A stretch of DNA of 64,000 nucleotides from Chersky-806 sp036502405 (GTDB lineage: Bacteria > Actinomycetota > Acidimicrobiia > IMCC26256 > JAENVU01), in contig DASXYP010000049.1 in assembly GCA_036502405.1 (NCBI GenBank), forward strand, positions 62,001-126,000, written 5' to 3'. The translations under genes and the position numbers were made by a program. The notes under the pieces are model-generated. The model worked only from the letters and a program-made list of their open reading frames with translations. It did no database searches and had not been told where the DNA came from. This document shows positions 1 through 8,952 of the stretch, in pieces. The first letter of the stretch is position 1. Each line of letters opens with the position of its first letter.

Positions 1-246
1 AGCCCCCGTCCGCGCCTGCTGCTCGCCGACGAGCCGACCGGTCAGCTCGATCAGGCCACCGCCGCGACCATCGCGGAGACACTCGTCGCGGTGGCGGACG
101 AGATCGGGGCAGCCCTCGTCGTCGCCACTCACGACCTCACGGTCGCGGACCATCTGGACCAGGTGTGGTCCATGCGCGACGGACGGCTCACGAGCCCGTC
201 GTCCGCGGGCGGCGACGATCGCCGCGAGGAATCGTGCCCAGCCTGA
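1..246 (+). CDS. ABC transporter ATP-binding protein, C-terminal part
   Basis: Only the last 81 codons lie in the window; the gene begins upstream. The visible part holds the Walker B and D-loop segment LLLADEPTGQLD and the H-loop VVATHD, in the order expected for the end of a LolD/MacB-type ATPase. The reading frame overlaps the start of the following FtsX permease by 13 bases, so the two are almost surely translated together as one exporter or lipoprotein/peptide mechanotransmission system. The substrate cannot be told from this fragment. Confidence 0.9.
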   Translation, partial: SPRPRLLLADEPTGQLDQATAATIAETLVAVADEIGAALVVATHDLTVADHLDQVWSMRDGRLTSPSSAGGDDRREESCPA

Positions 247-2888
247 CCTGGCTGCGGGCGCTCGTCACGCGCCAGGGCGCCCGGGTGGTCGCGACTGCGG
301 CGGGCGTTGCCGTGGCGGTCGCGCTCTTCGCATCGATCGGAGCGTTCCTCGCCGCCTCGAAGGCCACCATGACCCGTCGGGCCGTGCAGAGCGTGACCGT
401 CGACTGGCAGGTCGAGGTGCAACCGAACGCGAGCACCCCGGCGATCCTGCGGGCGGTCCGCTCTCGTGCCACCGCCACCGCCACCGTCGGCGTCGCGTCC
501 ACGACCGGCCTCCAGGCCCGGACGGGCGGTTCGACGCAGGCCACGGGACCAGGGGTCGTGCTCGGCCTCCCGTCGCGCTACCCCGCGACGTTCCCGGGGG
601 TGATCCGCCGGCTCGCGGGCACCCCGAGCGGCGTGCTCGTGACCCAGCAGACCGCAGCGAACCTGCACGTGACCCCGGGTGACCCGATCACCATCGGGCG
701 TGACGGCCTCCCCGTGGCCACCGTTCGCGTGCAGGGCGTCGTCGACCTCCCGCAGGCCGACTCGCTCTTCCAGCGCGTGGGCGCGCCGCCGGGCAGCCAG
801 CCGCAGGCTCCCCCCGACAACGTCGTCCTGCTCCCCGCTCCCGCCTGGCACACGGTGTTCGACCCGCTCGCGGCGCGCCGCCCGGACCTCGTCCACACAC
901 AGATCCACGCCCGGCTCCCCCGCGACCTCCCGGCCGACCCGGCCGCCGCGTTCACCCGCGTGGACGGGGCGGCCCACAACCTCGAGGCGTCGGTGTCCGG
1001 CGGGGCACTGGTCGGCGACAACCTCGGCGCGACGCTCAGCGCGGCTCGGGACGACGCGCTCTATGCACAGGTGCTGTTCCTGTTCCTCGGCGTCCCCGGG
1101 ATCGCGCTCGCCGCGCTGTTGACCGCGGCAGTCGCGCGCTCGGGGGCGCAGCGGCGGCGGCGCGAGCAGGCCCTGGTGCGGACCCGTGGCGCCACGCCGG
1201 CCCTCATCGTCCGCTTCGCGCTCGCCGAGGCGCTCGTCGTCGGCGGGCTCGGCGCAGTGCTCGGCATCGGTGCCGCGCTCGCAGTCGGGGCGACGAGCTT
1301 CGGCGACGCCGGGTTCGGCGCCACGGGGCATGCGGCCGCGGTCTGGTTCGCGGCGGCCGCCGCGGTCGGGCTCGGGATCGCGGTTGCGGTCATCGTCGTG
1401 CCGACCTGGCTGGACTCGCGCCGACTGACGGTCGCGCGGGCGCGGCTGACGTTCGGGGCAGAGCGCGCGCCACGGTGGCTCCGCGGCGGACTCGACCTGC
1501 TGCTGCTCGCCGCCGCGTACATCGTGTTCTGGCTCACCAGCCGCAACGGATACCAGCTGGTCCTGGCCCCCGAAGGGACGCCCGCGATCTCGGTCAGCTA
1601 CTGGGCGCTCGCGGGGCCGGCCCTCCTCTGGCTGGGCGCCGGCCTGCTCGCGTGGCGGCTCGCGTACTGGGGCCTCGCGGCCGGGCGGGCCGTGGTCACG
1701 CGCGTCATCCGTCCTGTCGCCGGCGGCCTGTCCGGGACCGTGGCCGCCACCATGGCGCGGCAGCGCCGCCTGTTGGCCGGCGCCCTGGCGCTCGTGGCGC
1801 TCAGCGTGGCGTTCGCAGGTTCGACCGCCGGGTTCAACCGCACCTACCGGACCCAGGCCGAGGTCGACGCTCAGCTGACGAACGGCGGCGACGTCACCGT
1901 GAGCGAGGCCCCCGGCTCCACCTCTGGTCCGAGCGTCGCCCGCCTGGCAGCCATCCACGGTGTGCGTCGCGTCGAGCCGCTCGTGCACCGCTACGCGTAT
2001 GTCGGTGCGGACCTGCAGGACCTCTACGGTGTCCGGACGAGCACCATCGTCGACGCCACGCACCTGCAGGACGCGTACTTCCAGGGGGGCAGTGCCCGCT
2101 CGCTGATCACGCGCCTCGGCCGCCAACCCGACGGGGTGCTCGTGAGCGCAGAGACGGTCAAGGACTTCCAGCTCCGGCCGGGCGACCCGCTACACCTGCG
2201 TCTCCCGGGCCACGGCCGCGGGTCACTGGTGCAGGTCCCGTTCCACTACGTCGGCATCGCGAAGGAGTTCCCCACGGCTCCCCGCGACAGCTTTCTCGTC
2301 GCGAACGCGAGCTACGTGGCGGCCAGGACCGGCAACCCTGCCATCGGGGCGTATCTCATCGACACCGGCGGGCGCTCGACCGCGACCGTCGCACATGCGG
2401 TCCGCCGGTACGTGGGACCGACGGCGACCGTGACCGACCTCGCCACGACCCGAAAGGTCGTCGGCTCGTCGCTGACCGCGGTGGACCTCTCGGGACTGAC
2501 GAAGGTCGAGCTCGGCTTCGCAATCGTGCTCGCCGTGGCCGCGGCGGGGCTCGTGCTCGGACTCGGGCTTGCCGAGCGCCGCCGAACCTTCGCGATCGCG
2601 GCCGCGCTCGGCGCGCGGCCCGCGCAGCTCGGTGGGTTCGTCTGGAGCGAGGCCGGCTTCGTGCTTCTGGGCGGCGTCGCCGCCGGCGGCTGCATCGGGT
2701 GGGCCCTGGCCGCGATGTTGGTCAAAGTCCTGACGGGAGTCTTCGACCCGCCGCCCGACCACCTGTCGGTCCCATGGGGCTACCTGGCCACCGTCGCCGC
2801 GGCCGTCACCGCCGCCGTAGCGGTCGCAGCGGCCATCACCGTCCGCCGCGCCGCGAGCGCTCCCCTCACCGAGCTGCGCGACCTCTGA
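234..2888 (+). CDS. FtsX-family ABC transporter permease
   Basis: This 884-residue membrane protein has the double FtsX layout: an N-terminal membrane helix (about residues 15-45), a large extracytoplasmic domain, a first three-helix FtsX block (about 285-400), more helices, a second extracytoplasmic domain and a final FtsX block at the C-terminus. Such permeases pair with LolD/MacB-like ATPases, and the ATPase gene ends inside this gene's first codons. The GTG at 234 was chosen because GAGGA lies just before it; an upstream GTG at 165 would overlap the ATPase by 82 bases. The cargo is unknown. Confidence 0.88.
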   Translation: MPSLTWLRALVTRQGARVVATAAGVAVAVALFASIGAFLAASKATMTRRAVQSVTVDWQVEVQPNASTPAILRAVRSRATATATVGVASTTGLQARTGGSTQATGPGVVLGLPSRYPATFPGVIRRLAGTPSGVLVTQQTAANLHVTPGDPITIGRDGLPVATVRVQGVVDLPQADSLFQRVGAPPGSQPQAPPDNVVLLPAPAWHTVFDPLAARRPDLVHTQIHARLPRDLPADPAAAFTRVDGAAHNLEASVSGGALVGDNLGATLSAARDDALYAQVLFLFLGVPGIALAALLTAAVARSGAQRRRREQALVRTRGATPALIVRFALAEALVVGGLGAVLGIGAALAVGATSFGDAGFGATGHAAAVWFAAAAAVGLGIAVAVIVVPTWLDSRRLTVARARLTFGAERAPRWLRGGLDLLLLAAAYIVFWLTSRNGYQLVLAPEGTPAISVSYWALAGPALLWLGAGLLAWRLAYWGLAAGRAVVTRVIRPVAGGLSGTVAATMARQRRLLAGALALVALSVAFAGSTAGFNRTYRTQAEVDAQLTNGGDVTVSEAPGSTSGPSVARLAAIHGVRRVEPLVHRYAYVGADLQDLYGVRTSTIVDATHLQDAYFQGGSARSLITRLGRQPDGVLVSAETVKDFQLRPGDPLHLRLPGHGRGSLVQVPFHYVGIAKEFPTAPRDSFLVANASYVAARTGNPAIGAYLIDTGGRSTATVAHAVRRYVGPTATVTDLATTRKVVGSSLTAVDLSGLTKVELGFAIVLAVAAAGLVLGLGLAERRRTFAIAAALGARPAQLGGFVWSEAGFVLLGGVAAGGCIGWALAAMLVKVLTGVFDPPPDHLSVPWGYLATVAAAVTAAVAVAAAITVRRAASAPLTELRDL

Positions 2889-4318
2889 TCGACGGCGTCG
2901 CGCCAGCACACGACGTGCAGCGCGCCGAACGTCCGGTCCCGCGCGCAACGGGGCTTCCCCGTTTCGTGAATCGGGCCGTTGGACTCGAGCAGCCACGTCC
3001 GTCCGGTCAAGGGTCCGTCGCCCACGGCTACGCCCAGGGAATTGCCGAGCCCCGCGAGGCGAACGCCCCGCGCCGGCTCGTGCCGACGAACGCTGACGGA
3101 CCAGAGGAGGAGATGGAGCCGGTTGCCGGGCCGGCTCGCGATGACGTCCCCGGGACGAGCGACGGCCTCGATCCGTCGGACGGCGAGGTCGACGTTCGAT
3201 GACGCGGTGACGGTGTCGACCGCGGACGGGAGAAGGAGCACCGCAGCAGTCATGAGCGCGACGACGCCGAGCACCCGCGACCGGTGCAGGAGGTGCGCGA
3301 CGAGGAAGCCGAACGCCATGCACGGACCCCACGACCACAAGGTCATCGTGCGATCCAGGAGGACCGGCGCGACGAGCCCCGCGAGCGACGCGAGCACGGC
3401 AGGTGCGAGTGCACAACAGACGAAGACCCGGCTCAGTCGCGTCCGAGACTGCCAGACCAGCACGCTTCCGGCCACCACGGCCGCGAACGCTGCGAGCTGC
3501 AAGCTCGCGCTTGGTGTGACCAACGCGCCGAACGTCCGGATGAGGCCGTCCACCGTCGTGCGCGGGATCCAGCTCGAGTGACCACCTCGAGACTGGACGA
3601 GGAAGGTCGGGCCCCAGAGGACCGCCCAACCGACGAGCGCGGCGAGGAGCGCAGCTCGCCAGCGCCACGCGTCACGGTCCCGGCGCAGCCCGGCCAGCAG
3701 CGCGAGCCCGGCGACGAGTAGGAACATCGAGACGTGCGTCATCAGTCCGACGAAGCTCAACGCGCCGATCGCGGGTGCGTGCCATGACCTCGGCTCGTGC
3801 AACCAGGCCTCCGCCATGACCGCGACAACGACACCGATGAGCTCGAGCTCCGCGTACATGCGCGCCTCGCGGCCGAACGTGATCTGGAAGGCGCTGGCCG
3901 CCAGGAGCGCCGTGGCGACGACGCCGGCGACGCCGCGCCTGCGCATCCACCAGGCGAACACCGCGAGGGCCGCGACCGAGCAGATCACGGACGGCAGCCG
4001 GAAGACCAGCTCGCTGGCGCCGGCTCGGGCCAGGGGCGCGCGCAGGAGGTAGTCCAGAGGTGGGTGGGAGTCCCGCACGCGCAGGTACGCGAACAGGCTT
4101 CCGAGCGGCTTTCGCCCGGCCATCGCGGTGAAGGCCTCGTCGAAGCCCAGCCGCGGCGCGCCCAGCCCCCAGACCCGCACGAGCCCGCCGAGCGCGACGA
4201 TCACCACGAGGGCGATGGACGACGGTCGTCTGCGGGACCGAGGCGCCGCACTGACAGCTCCGATCGGCACGCCGAACGTCGCCTTCTTCTCGGGCAGGAT
4301 CGTGGGCGGCGATCGCAT
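2780..4318 (-). CDS. GT-C family membrane glycosyltransferase (ArnT/PMT-like)
   Basis: This 512-residue polytopic protein carries the GT-C signature: an early acidic pair in the first outer loop (LGFDEAFT) followed by RDSHPPLDYLL, as in ArnT and mannosyltransferase relatives that use polyprenyl-phosphate sugars at the membrane. About ten hydrophobic helices follow. The ATG at 4318 has AAGGGG a few bases upstream. The last ~40 codons are Ala/Arg-rich and run antisense into the 3' end of the convergent FtsX gene, so the natural stop may have been lost. The sugar donor and acceptor are unknown. Confidence 0.8.
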   Translation of the reverse strand: MRSPPTILPEKKATFGVPIGAVSAAPRSRRRPSSIALVVIVALGGLVRVWGLGAPRLGFDEAFTAMAGRKPLGSLFAYLRVRDSHPPLDYLLRAPLARAGASELVFRLPSVICSVAALAVFAWWMRRRGVAGVVATALLAASAFQITFGREARMYAELELIGVVVAVMAEAWLHEPRSWHAPAIGALSFVGLMTHVSMFLLVAGLALLAGLRRDRDAWRWRAALLAALVGWAVLWGPTFLVQSRGGHSSWIPRTTVDGLIRTFGALVTPSASLQLAAFAAVVAGSVLVWQSRTRLSRVFVCCALAPAVLASLAGLVAPVLLDRTMTLWSWGPCMAFGFLVAHLLHRSRVLGVVALMTAAVLLLPSAVDTVTASSNVDLAVRRIEAVARPGDVIASRPGNRLHLLLWSVSVRRHEPARGVRLAGLGNSLGVAVGDGPLTGRTWLLESNGPIHETGKPRCARDRTFGALHVVCWRDAVDQRSRSSVRGALAARRTVMAAATATAAVTAAATVAR

Positions 4319-4493
4319 TTCGCGCCCCTTCAGGCCGCGGTTCGATGCGGCGAGCTGAAGCGAGGCCCTCGCCCGTGAACCAGGGTCATCCCACCGTTGT
4401 ACCCACCCCGACCTGAAGACGTGCTGAAGCACTCCCGGCTCCTCGACGCTTCGGCACGCCGAAGTCGTCCTCGACCACTGACCGCGACTTCCT

Positions 4494-5222
4494 CTACTCG
4501 CCGGGAAAGCGAAACTCGGCCTGCCACGGGCCGTCGGTCTGGACGACGTCCCAATAGCGCTCGGCAATCGGCTCCGGGTCGAACGCGGTACCAGCAACGA
4601 TCTGTCCGTCGATCGTGAGCGTCGCCACTCGGATGCCGTCCGGTTCCAGGTCGGTCCCGAGCATCGTCGCGGCCGATCGGAGCGCGGCTTTGCCGAGAGA
4701 GACCGTCGCGAGCGCTGAGATCGGATGATCAGCGAATCCACCGCCCGTGACGATCAAGGTGCCGAATCCCGCGGCTTTCATGGCCGGGGCGGCCACCTGC
4801 GCGACGACGATCGCACCGATCACGTCGACTGCATAGGCCGCCTGCAGGTGCGCAGCGCTCGCACTCAACAGCTGATCCGGCGCGCCCATGACCGCGTTGT
4901 AGATGATGACTCCCGGTGCATCGTTCCCGCGGTAGAGCTCGGTCATCCGGGCACTCAGGTCCTCGGGATCGCCTGCGTCCGCCTCGATCGTGCCGATCTC
5001 GGCGCCAGTGTCAGACAAGCTGCCTGCGAGCTCGGCCAGATGGTCGATGCTCCGGGCGACCAACGTGACTCGGTACCCGCCGACCGCGAAGCGGCGGGCG
5101 ACGGCCATGCCCAGACCGGGCCCGGCGCCGACCAGGAGCAGGTGACGGCGGTCGACCGTGCCGACGCCAACTGCCCCGCCGCTCGGGCTTCGGTCAGCGT
5201 CGCTCGTAGGTGTGCCTGTCAT
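4494..5222 (-). CDS. Short-chain dehydrogenase/reductase
   Basis: This 242-residue SDR has a glycine-rich cofactor loop LLLVGAGPGLGMAVARRF near residue 30 and a Rossmann layout with the later YNAVMGAP strand. The usual YxxxK active-site pair is not clear: the region reads SALATVSLGKAALRS, so the lysine is present but the tyrosine four residues earlier is replaced by valine. It is therefore an SDR of the atypical, possibly weakly active, kind. It stands alone on the minus strand with no operon partner. Confidence 0.8.
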   Translation of the reverse strand: MTGTPTSDADRSPSGGAVGVGTVDRRHLLLVGAGPGLGMAVARRFAVGGYRVTLVARSIDHLAELAGSLSDTGAEIGTIEADAGDPEDLSARMTELYRGNDAPGVIIYNAVMGAPDQLLSASAAHLQAAYAVDVIGAIVVAQVAAPAMKAAGFGTLIVTGGGFADHPISALATVSLGKAALRSAATMLGTDLEPDGIRVATLTIDGQIVAGTAFDPEPIAERYWDVVQTDGPWQAEFRFPGE

Positions 5223-5471
5223 GCGGCGCTCCTGACTCGATCGAGGCGGCGTTCACATTTCAGGAACGCCGTGCTGCGTGCCATCGAGAAATCCCTGAAG
5301 CTCAGTGTTGCATCCGAGTCGCCCCTCCATCTCGTCCCAGGTCGAAGCGCGCACCGCGTGCAGGCGGTCTTCGACTGCCGTGGTCCGACGTCGCGAACTC
5401 GGGCCGAAGTGTCGGGTCAACAGGCCGGCGAAGCTTGCAAGCGCGCGGATGGCGCACGATGCTGGGCCGGC

Positions 5472-6188
5472 ATGCACCCCGACCGTGCGCACGCGTCCGA
5501 GGACGCCGGGGACGCGCCGATCCGCGACCCGGCGGCGACGGCGCCGCCCGAGGAGGGCTTCCGGGTGCGGTCGTTCCTCAACGGCAGCGTCGCGCTCGAC
5601 GTCGTGGTGCCGATCGTGGCGTACCAGGCGATGGTCCAGCTCCTCGGAGTGTCCCGGGTGCCTGCGCTGGTGCTCAGCGGCGCGTTCCCGGCGATGAACG
5701 TGGTGCGCCGCTACGTGCGGGACCGGCGTGTGGATCCGATCGGTGTCATCGTGCTCGTGAGCATCCTCGTCGGGGCGGTGGTGTCGCTCGCCTCCGGTAG
5801 CGAGAAGCTCACGCTGCTTCGCGAGTCGTTCCTCACCGCCGCCTTCGGTGTGGCATTCCTCGTGTCGCTCGCGGTCGGCAAGCCCGTCATGTTCCTGCTC
5901 GTCCGACAGTTCGTGGCCCAGGAGGACGAGCATCGGCTCGCCGAGTGGGACGCGATGTGGTCCGACGTTCCCGAGTTCCGGCGGGTGATGCGTCAGATGA
6001 CCGCAGTGTGGGGCGTCGCACTGCTCTCGGAGTTCGCACTGAAGGTGCTGATGATCGAGACGCTGTCGACCGATGTCGTGCAGGCGGTCTCAGGTCCGCT
6101 GCTCCTCTGCGTCATCGCCCTGCTGATCGTCGTGTCGATCCGGTGGGGTCGCCGGGCCCGTGAGCGCGGTGAAGAGGTCCCGAGCTGA
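5472..6188 (+). CDS. VC0807-family integral membrane protein
   Basis: The product is a 238-residue membrane protein with five or six hydrophobic helices. It resembles the VC0807 family, with LDVVVPIVAYQAM at the start and the loop GKPVMFLLVRQF...EWDAMW in the middle. No catalytic motif is seen and the family has no settled function. The start is ATG 5472; an open frame continues upstream but encodes Arg-rich sequence of no visible family. About 250 bases between the SDR start and this start hold no recognisable gene. Confidence 0.75.
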   Translation: MHPDRAHASEDAGDAPIRDPAATAPPEEGFRVRSFLNGSVALDVVVPIVAYQAMVQLLGVSRVPALVLSGAFPAMNVVRRYVRDRRVDPIGVIVLVSILVGAVVSLASGSEKLTLLRESFLTAAFGVAFLVSLAVGKPVMFLLVRQFVAQEDEHRLAEWDAMWSDVPEFRRVMRQMTAVWGVALLSEFALKVLMIETLSTDVVQAVSGPLLLCVIALLIVVSIRWGRRARERGEEVPS

Positions 6189-6257
6189 CGCGGTGCGCTC
6201 CGCGACGTTCTGGTCGCTGACCAGCACCACGTCGTCATCGTGGAAGAACCGCGGCTG

Positions 6258-6737
6258 TCACTGCTCGTGGAGCACGGCTCTTCCCTCGTCGAGTCGGAGC
6301 CCTTCGACGAACGCGCGCTGCTCCTCTGCTCGGCGCGCGAGATCGTCGAGGTCCACCAGCGGGAGTGCTTCGGGAGCGAACGCGACCTCGAGCGCGCGCC
6401 AGAGCGCGAGCTTGCCGGAGATCCCGAGGCTCAGCGCCTCGAGCTCCATGAACAGCACCAGCTGGGGCTGGCCGGTCAACGGCCCGAGCTTGAGCCGGGC
6501 CGCCTTCTCGCCGAGCCAGCCCATCGCGGCCTTCACCGCGCTCCGGTCGACGCCGAGCCGGTCGAGGATCGCCGCGAGGCTCTCCCGGTCAGCATCGATG
6601 TCCGCCGCCAGCGAACGGACCTGGGTCTCGACTTCGGCGCCGGCGTAGTGGTCGACGATCCGGTTCGCGAGCTCCGCGCCGGCTGTCGCGCCGGCCCAGT
6701 GGTCCTGCAGGTACACCTCGAGCGCACGCTCGGCCAT
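6258..6737 (-). CDS. Predicted all-helical cytoplasmic protein, unknown function
   Basis: This 159-residue protein has no signal or membrane segment and looks like a helical bundle: long amphipathic stretches such as VETQVRSLAADIDADRESLA, then a Leu-rich second half. The ATG at 6737 is preceded by a strong GGAGGT ribosome site. It is divergent from the TPP enzyme gene. The fold may be ferritin-like but the paired metal-ligand motifs are not seen, so no function is assigned. Confidence 0.7.
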   Translation of the reverse strand: MAERALEVYLQDHWAGATAGAELANRIVDHYAGAEVETQVRSLAADIDADRESLAAILDRLGVDRSAVKAAMGWLGEKAARLKLGPLTGQPQLVLFMELEALSLGISGKLALWRALEVAFAPEALPLVDLDDLARRAEEQRAFVEGLRLDEGRAVLHEQ

Positions 6738-6822
6738 CACACCTCCGGAGTTCGCGCCACGGGCACTCGAGGGTTCCGCTTCCCGAAACGGATGCGCCGG
6801 AAACCTCGGCGCGCCTGCGCGA

Positions 6823-6847
6823 GTTTTCCCGTCGAGACCGCCGGGTA
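6823..6847 (+). promoter_or_regulatory. SigF-type promoter GTTT-N16-GGGTA
   Basis: GTTT at 6823-6826 and GGGTA at 6843-6847 are separated by 16 bases, matching the mycobacterial SigF consensus. The site points towards the TPP enzyme, 133 bases before its GTG, and ends 12 bases before the ATG of a short open frame at 6860. Confidence 0.6.
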
Positions 6848-6859
6848 ATCGCAGCGCGC

Positions 6860-6997
6860 ATGGTCGAGCGACCGAACGGAGCAGCGATGGCGGACGTGCA
6901 CCTCGGCGCATCGGAGATCACCGGCCTCGATTTCGAACCCGAGGGGCGGACCCCGGCGCACGACACCGTAGGAGGACCGCGTGCAGACGGTCAGTGA
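6860..6997 (+). CDS. Possible 45-residue leader/small protein
   Basis: This short frame starts 12 bases after a SigF-like -10 box and overlaps the TPP enzyme start by 17 bases. An internal ATG at 6887 has GGAGCAG upstream. The predicted peptide is soluble and acidic, with the segment GASEITGLDFEPEGRTPAHD. Translational coupling to the TPP enzyme is possible. There is no family match that I recognise, so it may be chance. Confidence 0.3.
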   Translation: MVERPNGAAMADVHLGASEITGLDFEPEGRTPAHDTVGGPRADGQ

Positions 6998-8795
6998 CTT
7001 CGTGATCGACCGGCTCATCGAGTGGGATCTCCACCGGTTCTACGGCTACCCGGGCGACGGCATCGGCGGCTTCGACGGCGCGCTCGGCCGCGCCGAGGCC
7101 GGCGGCAAGGCGTTCCGGTACCTCCGGCCGACCCACGAGGAGATGGCGGCACTGATGGCGTGCGCGCACGCGAAGTTCACCGGCGAGGTGGGCGTCTGCA
7201 TCGCGACCTCGGGGCCGGGCGCGGTGCACCTCATGAACGGCCTGTACGACGCGAAGTGCGACAACCAGCCGGTGGTCGCGATCGTCGGCCAGCAGGGACG
7301 CGCCGCGATGGGAAGCGACTTCCAGCAGGAGCTCAACATGGAGCGGCTCTTCGGCGACGTGGCCGAGTACGTCGAGACGGTCACCACGCCGATGCAGGCA
7401 CAGCTCGTCGTGGACCGGGCCGTCCGCATCGCCCGCGCGTACCGCGGGCCGACCGTGGTCATCCTTCCGACGGACGTGCAGGAACTCGAGATGGAGGAGC
7501 CGGCGGTCGCCCACGGGGTGTCGCGCACCGGTGTGGGTCACGCGTCGACGCGGCTCGTCCCGCCGGAGGACGAGCTGTCCCGCGCCGCAACGGTGCTGAA
7601 CGCCGGCAACAAGGTGGCGATGTTGGTAGGTGCAGGCGCGCTCGACGCCACTGATGAGATCCTCGCGATAGCCGGGCGGCTCGGCGCGGGAATCTGCACC
7701 GCGCTGCTCGGGAAGGGCGCCGTGCCCGGCGACGTCCCGTTCCACACCCAGCAGCTCGGTCTGCTCGGCTCGAAGCCGAGCTACGACATGATGCAGGACT
7801 GCGACACGCTGCTCATGGTCGGCAGCAACTTCCCGTACGGCGAGTTCCTCCCGCCGTCCGGCCAGGCCCGCGGCGTGCAGATCGACCTCAGCGCTCGCCA
7901 TCTGAGCCTTCGCTACCCGATGGAGGTGAGCCTCTGGGGTGACGCGAAGACCACGCTCGCCGCGCTCCTGCCGCTTCTGGAGCAGACCGCGGACTCGAGC
8001 TGGCAGCAGACGGTCGTGGAGGGGATGCAGCGGTGGAACAGAACCTTGGCTGCGGTCGCGAAGACGAAGGCCGATCCGATCAATCCGCGGCTGGTCTTCC
8101 ACACGCTGAACGAGCGCCTGCCGGAGCATGCGATCATCACCGCGGACGCCGGCACGACCGCGGACTGGTACGGCCATCACATCCGGTTGGGGCGGGACAT
8201 GATGGGAAGCCTGTCGGGCCGGCTCGCGACCATGCTGGCTGCGATGCCGTATGCGCTCGCGGCGAAGTTCGCGTTTCCGGACCGGCCCGTCATCTGCACG
8301 ATCGGTGACGGCGCGTTCCAGATGCTCGGCATGAACGAGCTGATCACGATCAAGCGTCACTGGCAGGAGTGGGACGACCCGACGTTCGTCGTCGTGATCC
8401 TCCACAACGACGACCTGACCCAGGTGTCCTGGGAGATGCGCGAGGTCGGCGACCCCCGCTACGACACGAGTCAGCTGCTCGAGGACGTCGACTACGCCGG
8501 GTACGCGAACCTGCTCGGGCTCCGCGGCATCCGGATCGAGGATCCGGATCGGCTCGGGGCCGCGTGGGACGAGGCGTTCGCGGCTGACCGGCCCGTCGTG
8601 CTCGACGTCGTGACGGACAAGAACGTGCCGCCGCTGCCTGCCCACGTGACCTTCGAGCAGGCCAAGGGGGTCGCTCAGTCGCTGTTGCGGGGCGATCCGG
8701 ACGCGGGCCGGGTGGTCCAGAACAGCGCGCGAGCGGTCGCGGCCCAGATGTTCGCAAAGGTGCGCGACGTCGCGGGCTCGGAGGACGGCGCCTGA
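6981..8795 (+). CDS. Thiamine-pyrophosphate enzyme (pyruvate oxidase/acetolactate synthase-like)
   Basis: This 604-residue protein has the three-domain plan of the TPP-dependent oxidase/decarboxylase superfamily: an N-terminal pyrimidine-binding domain with the catalytic glutamate in THEEMAAL, a central Rossmann domain, and a C-terminal TPP domain with GDGAFQMLGMNEL...HNDD binding Mg-diphosphate. It is closest in feel to the 'thiamine pyrophosphate-requiring' pyruvate-oxidase-like group often found near catalases. The exact substrate is not determinable. GTG 6981 follows AGGAGG. Expression is probably from the SigF-like promoter at 6823. Confidence 0.88.
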   Translation: MQTVSDFVIDRLIEWDLHRFYGYPGDGIGGFDGALGRAEAGGKAFRYLRPTHEEMAALMACAHAKFTGEVGVCIATSGPGAVHLMNGLYDAKCDNQPVVAIVGQQGRAAMGSDFQQELNMERLFGDVAEYVETVTTPMQAQLVVDRAVRIARAYRGPTVVILPTDVQELEMEEPAVAHGVSRTGVGHASTRLVPPEDELSRAATVLNAGNKVAMLVGAGALDATDEILAIAGRLGAGICTALLGKGAVPGDVPFHTQQLGLLGSKPSYDMMQDCDTLLMVGSNFPYGEFLPPSGQARGVQIDLSARHLSLRYPMEVSLWGDAKTTLAALLPLLEQTADSSWQQTVVEGMQRWNRTLAAVAKTKADPINPRLVFHTLNERLPEHAIITADAGTTADWYGHHIRLGRDMMGSLSGRLATMLAAMPYALAAKFAFPDRPVICTIGDGAFQMLGMNELITIKRHWQEWDDPTFVVVILHNDDLTQVSWEMREVGDPRYDTSQLLEDVDYAGYANLLGLRGIRIEDPDRLGAAWDEAFAADRPVVLDVVTDKNVPPLPAHVTFEQAKGVAQSLLRGDPDAGRVVQNSARAVAAQMFAKVRDVAGSEDGA

Positions 8796-8805
8796 GCGAA
8801 GGGAT

Positions 8806-8819
8806 CAGACCCCGGTCTG
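8806..8819. repeat. Short perfect inverted repeat CAGACC-CC-GGTCTG
   Basis: Six-base arms with a two-base centre lie 10 bases after the TPP enzyme stop and 134 before the next gene. It could be an operator or a weak stem; nothing supports either firmly. Confidence 0.3.
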
Positions 8820-8892
8820 GCGCTGACCGAGCAGTCCTCCCACGAGCGATGTCTCGCGAAATCAACGGGACCCCGCAGCCGGTCGCTCCCAT

Positions 8893-8918
8893 GTTTGATC
8901 GGTGCGGACCGTTGGGTA
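8893..8918 (+). promoter_or_regulatory. SigF-type promoter GTTT-N17-GGGTA
   Basis: GTTT at 8893-8896 and GGGTA at 8914-8918 are spaced by 17 bases and lie 34 bases before the ATG of the zinc alcohol dehydrogenase. The same architecture and spacing occur before the formate dehydrogenase operon. Confidence 0.7.
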
Positions 8919-8952
8919 GCGGCGCGCGGTTCGCAAACGAGGAGGAGACGAC

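Noticed and set aside
129..2126. Long antisense open frame opposite FtsX, and many similar ones across the window
   Set aside because: High GC leaves stops rare on the other strands; products are Arg/Gly-rich with no family features, while the opposite strand has clear domains.
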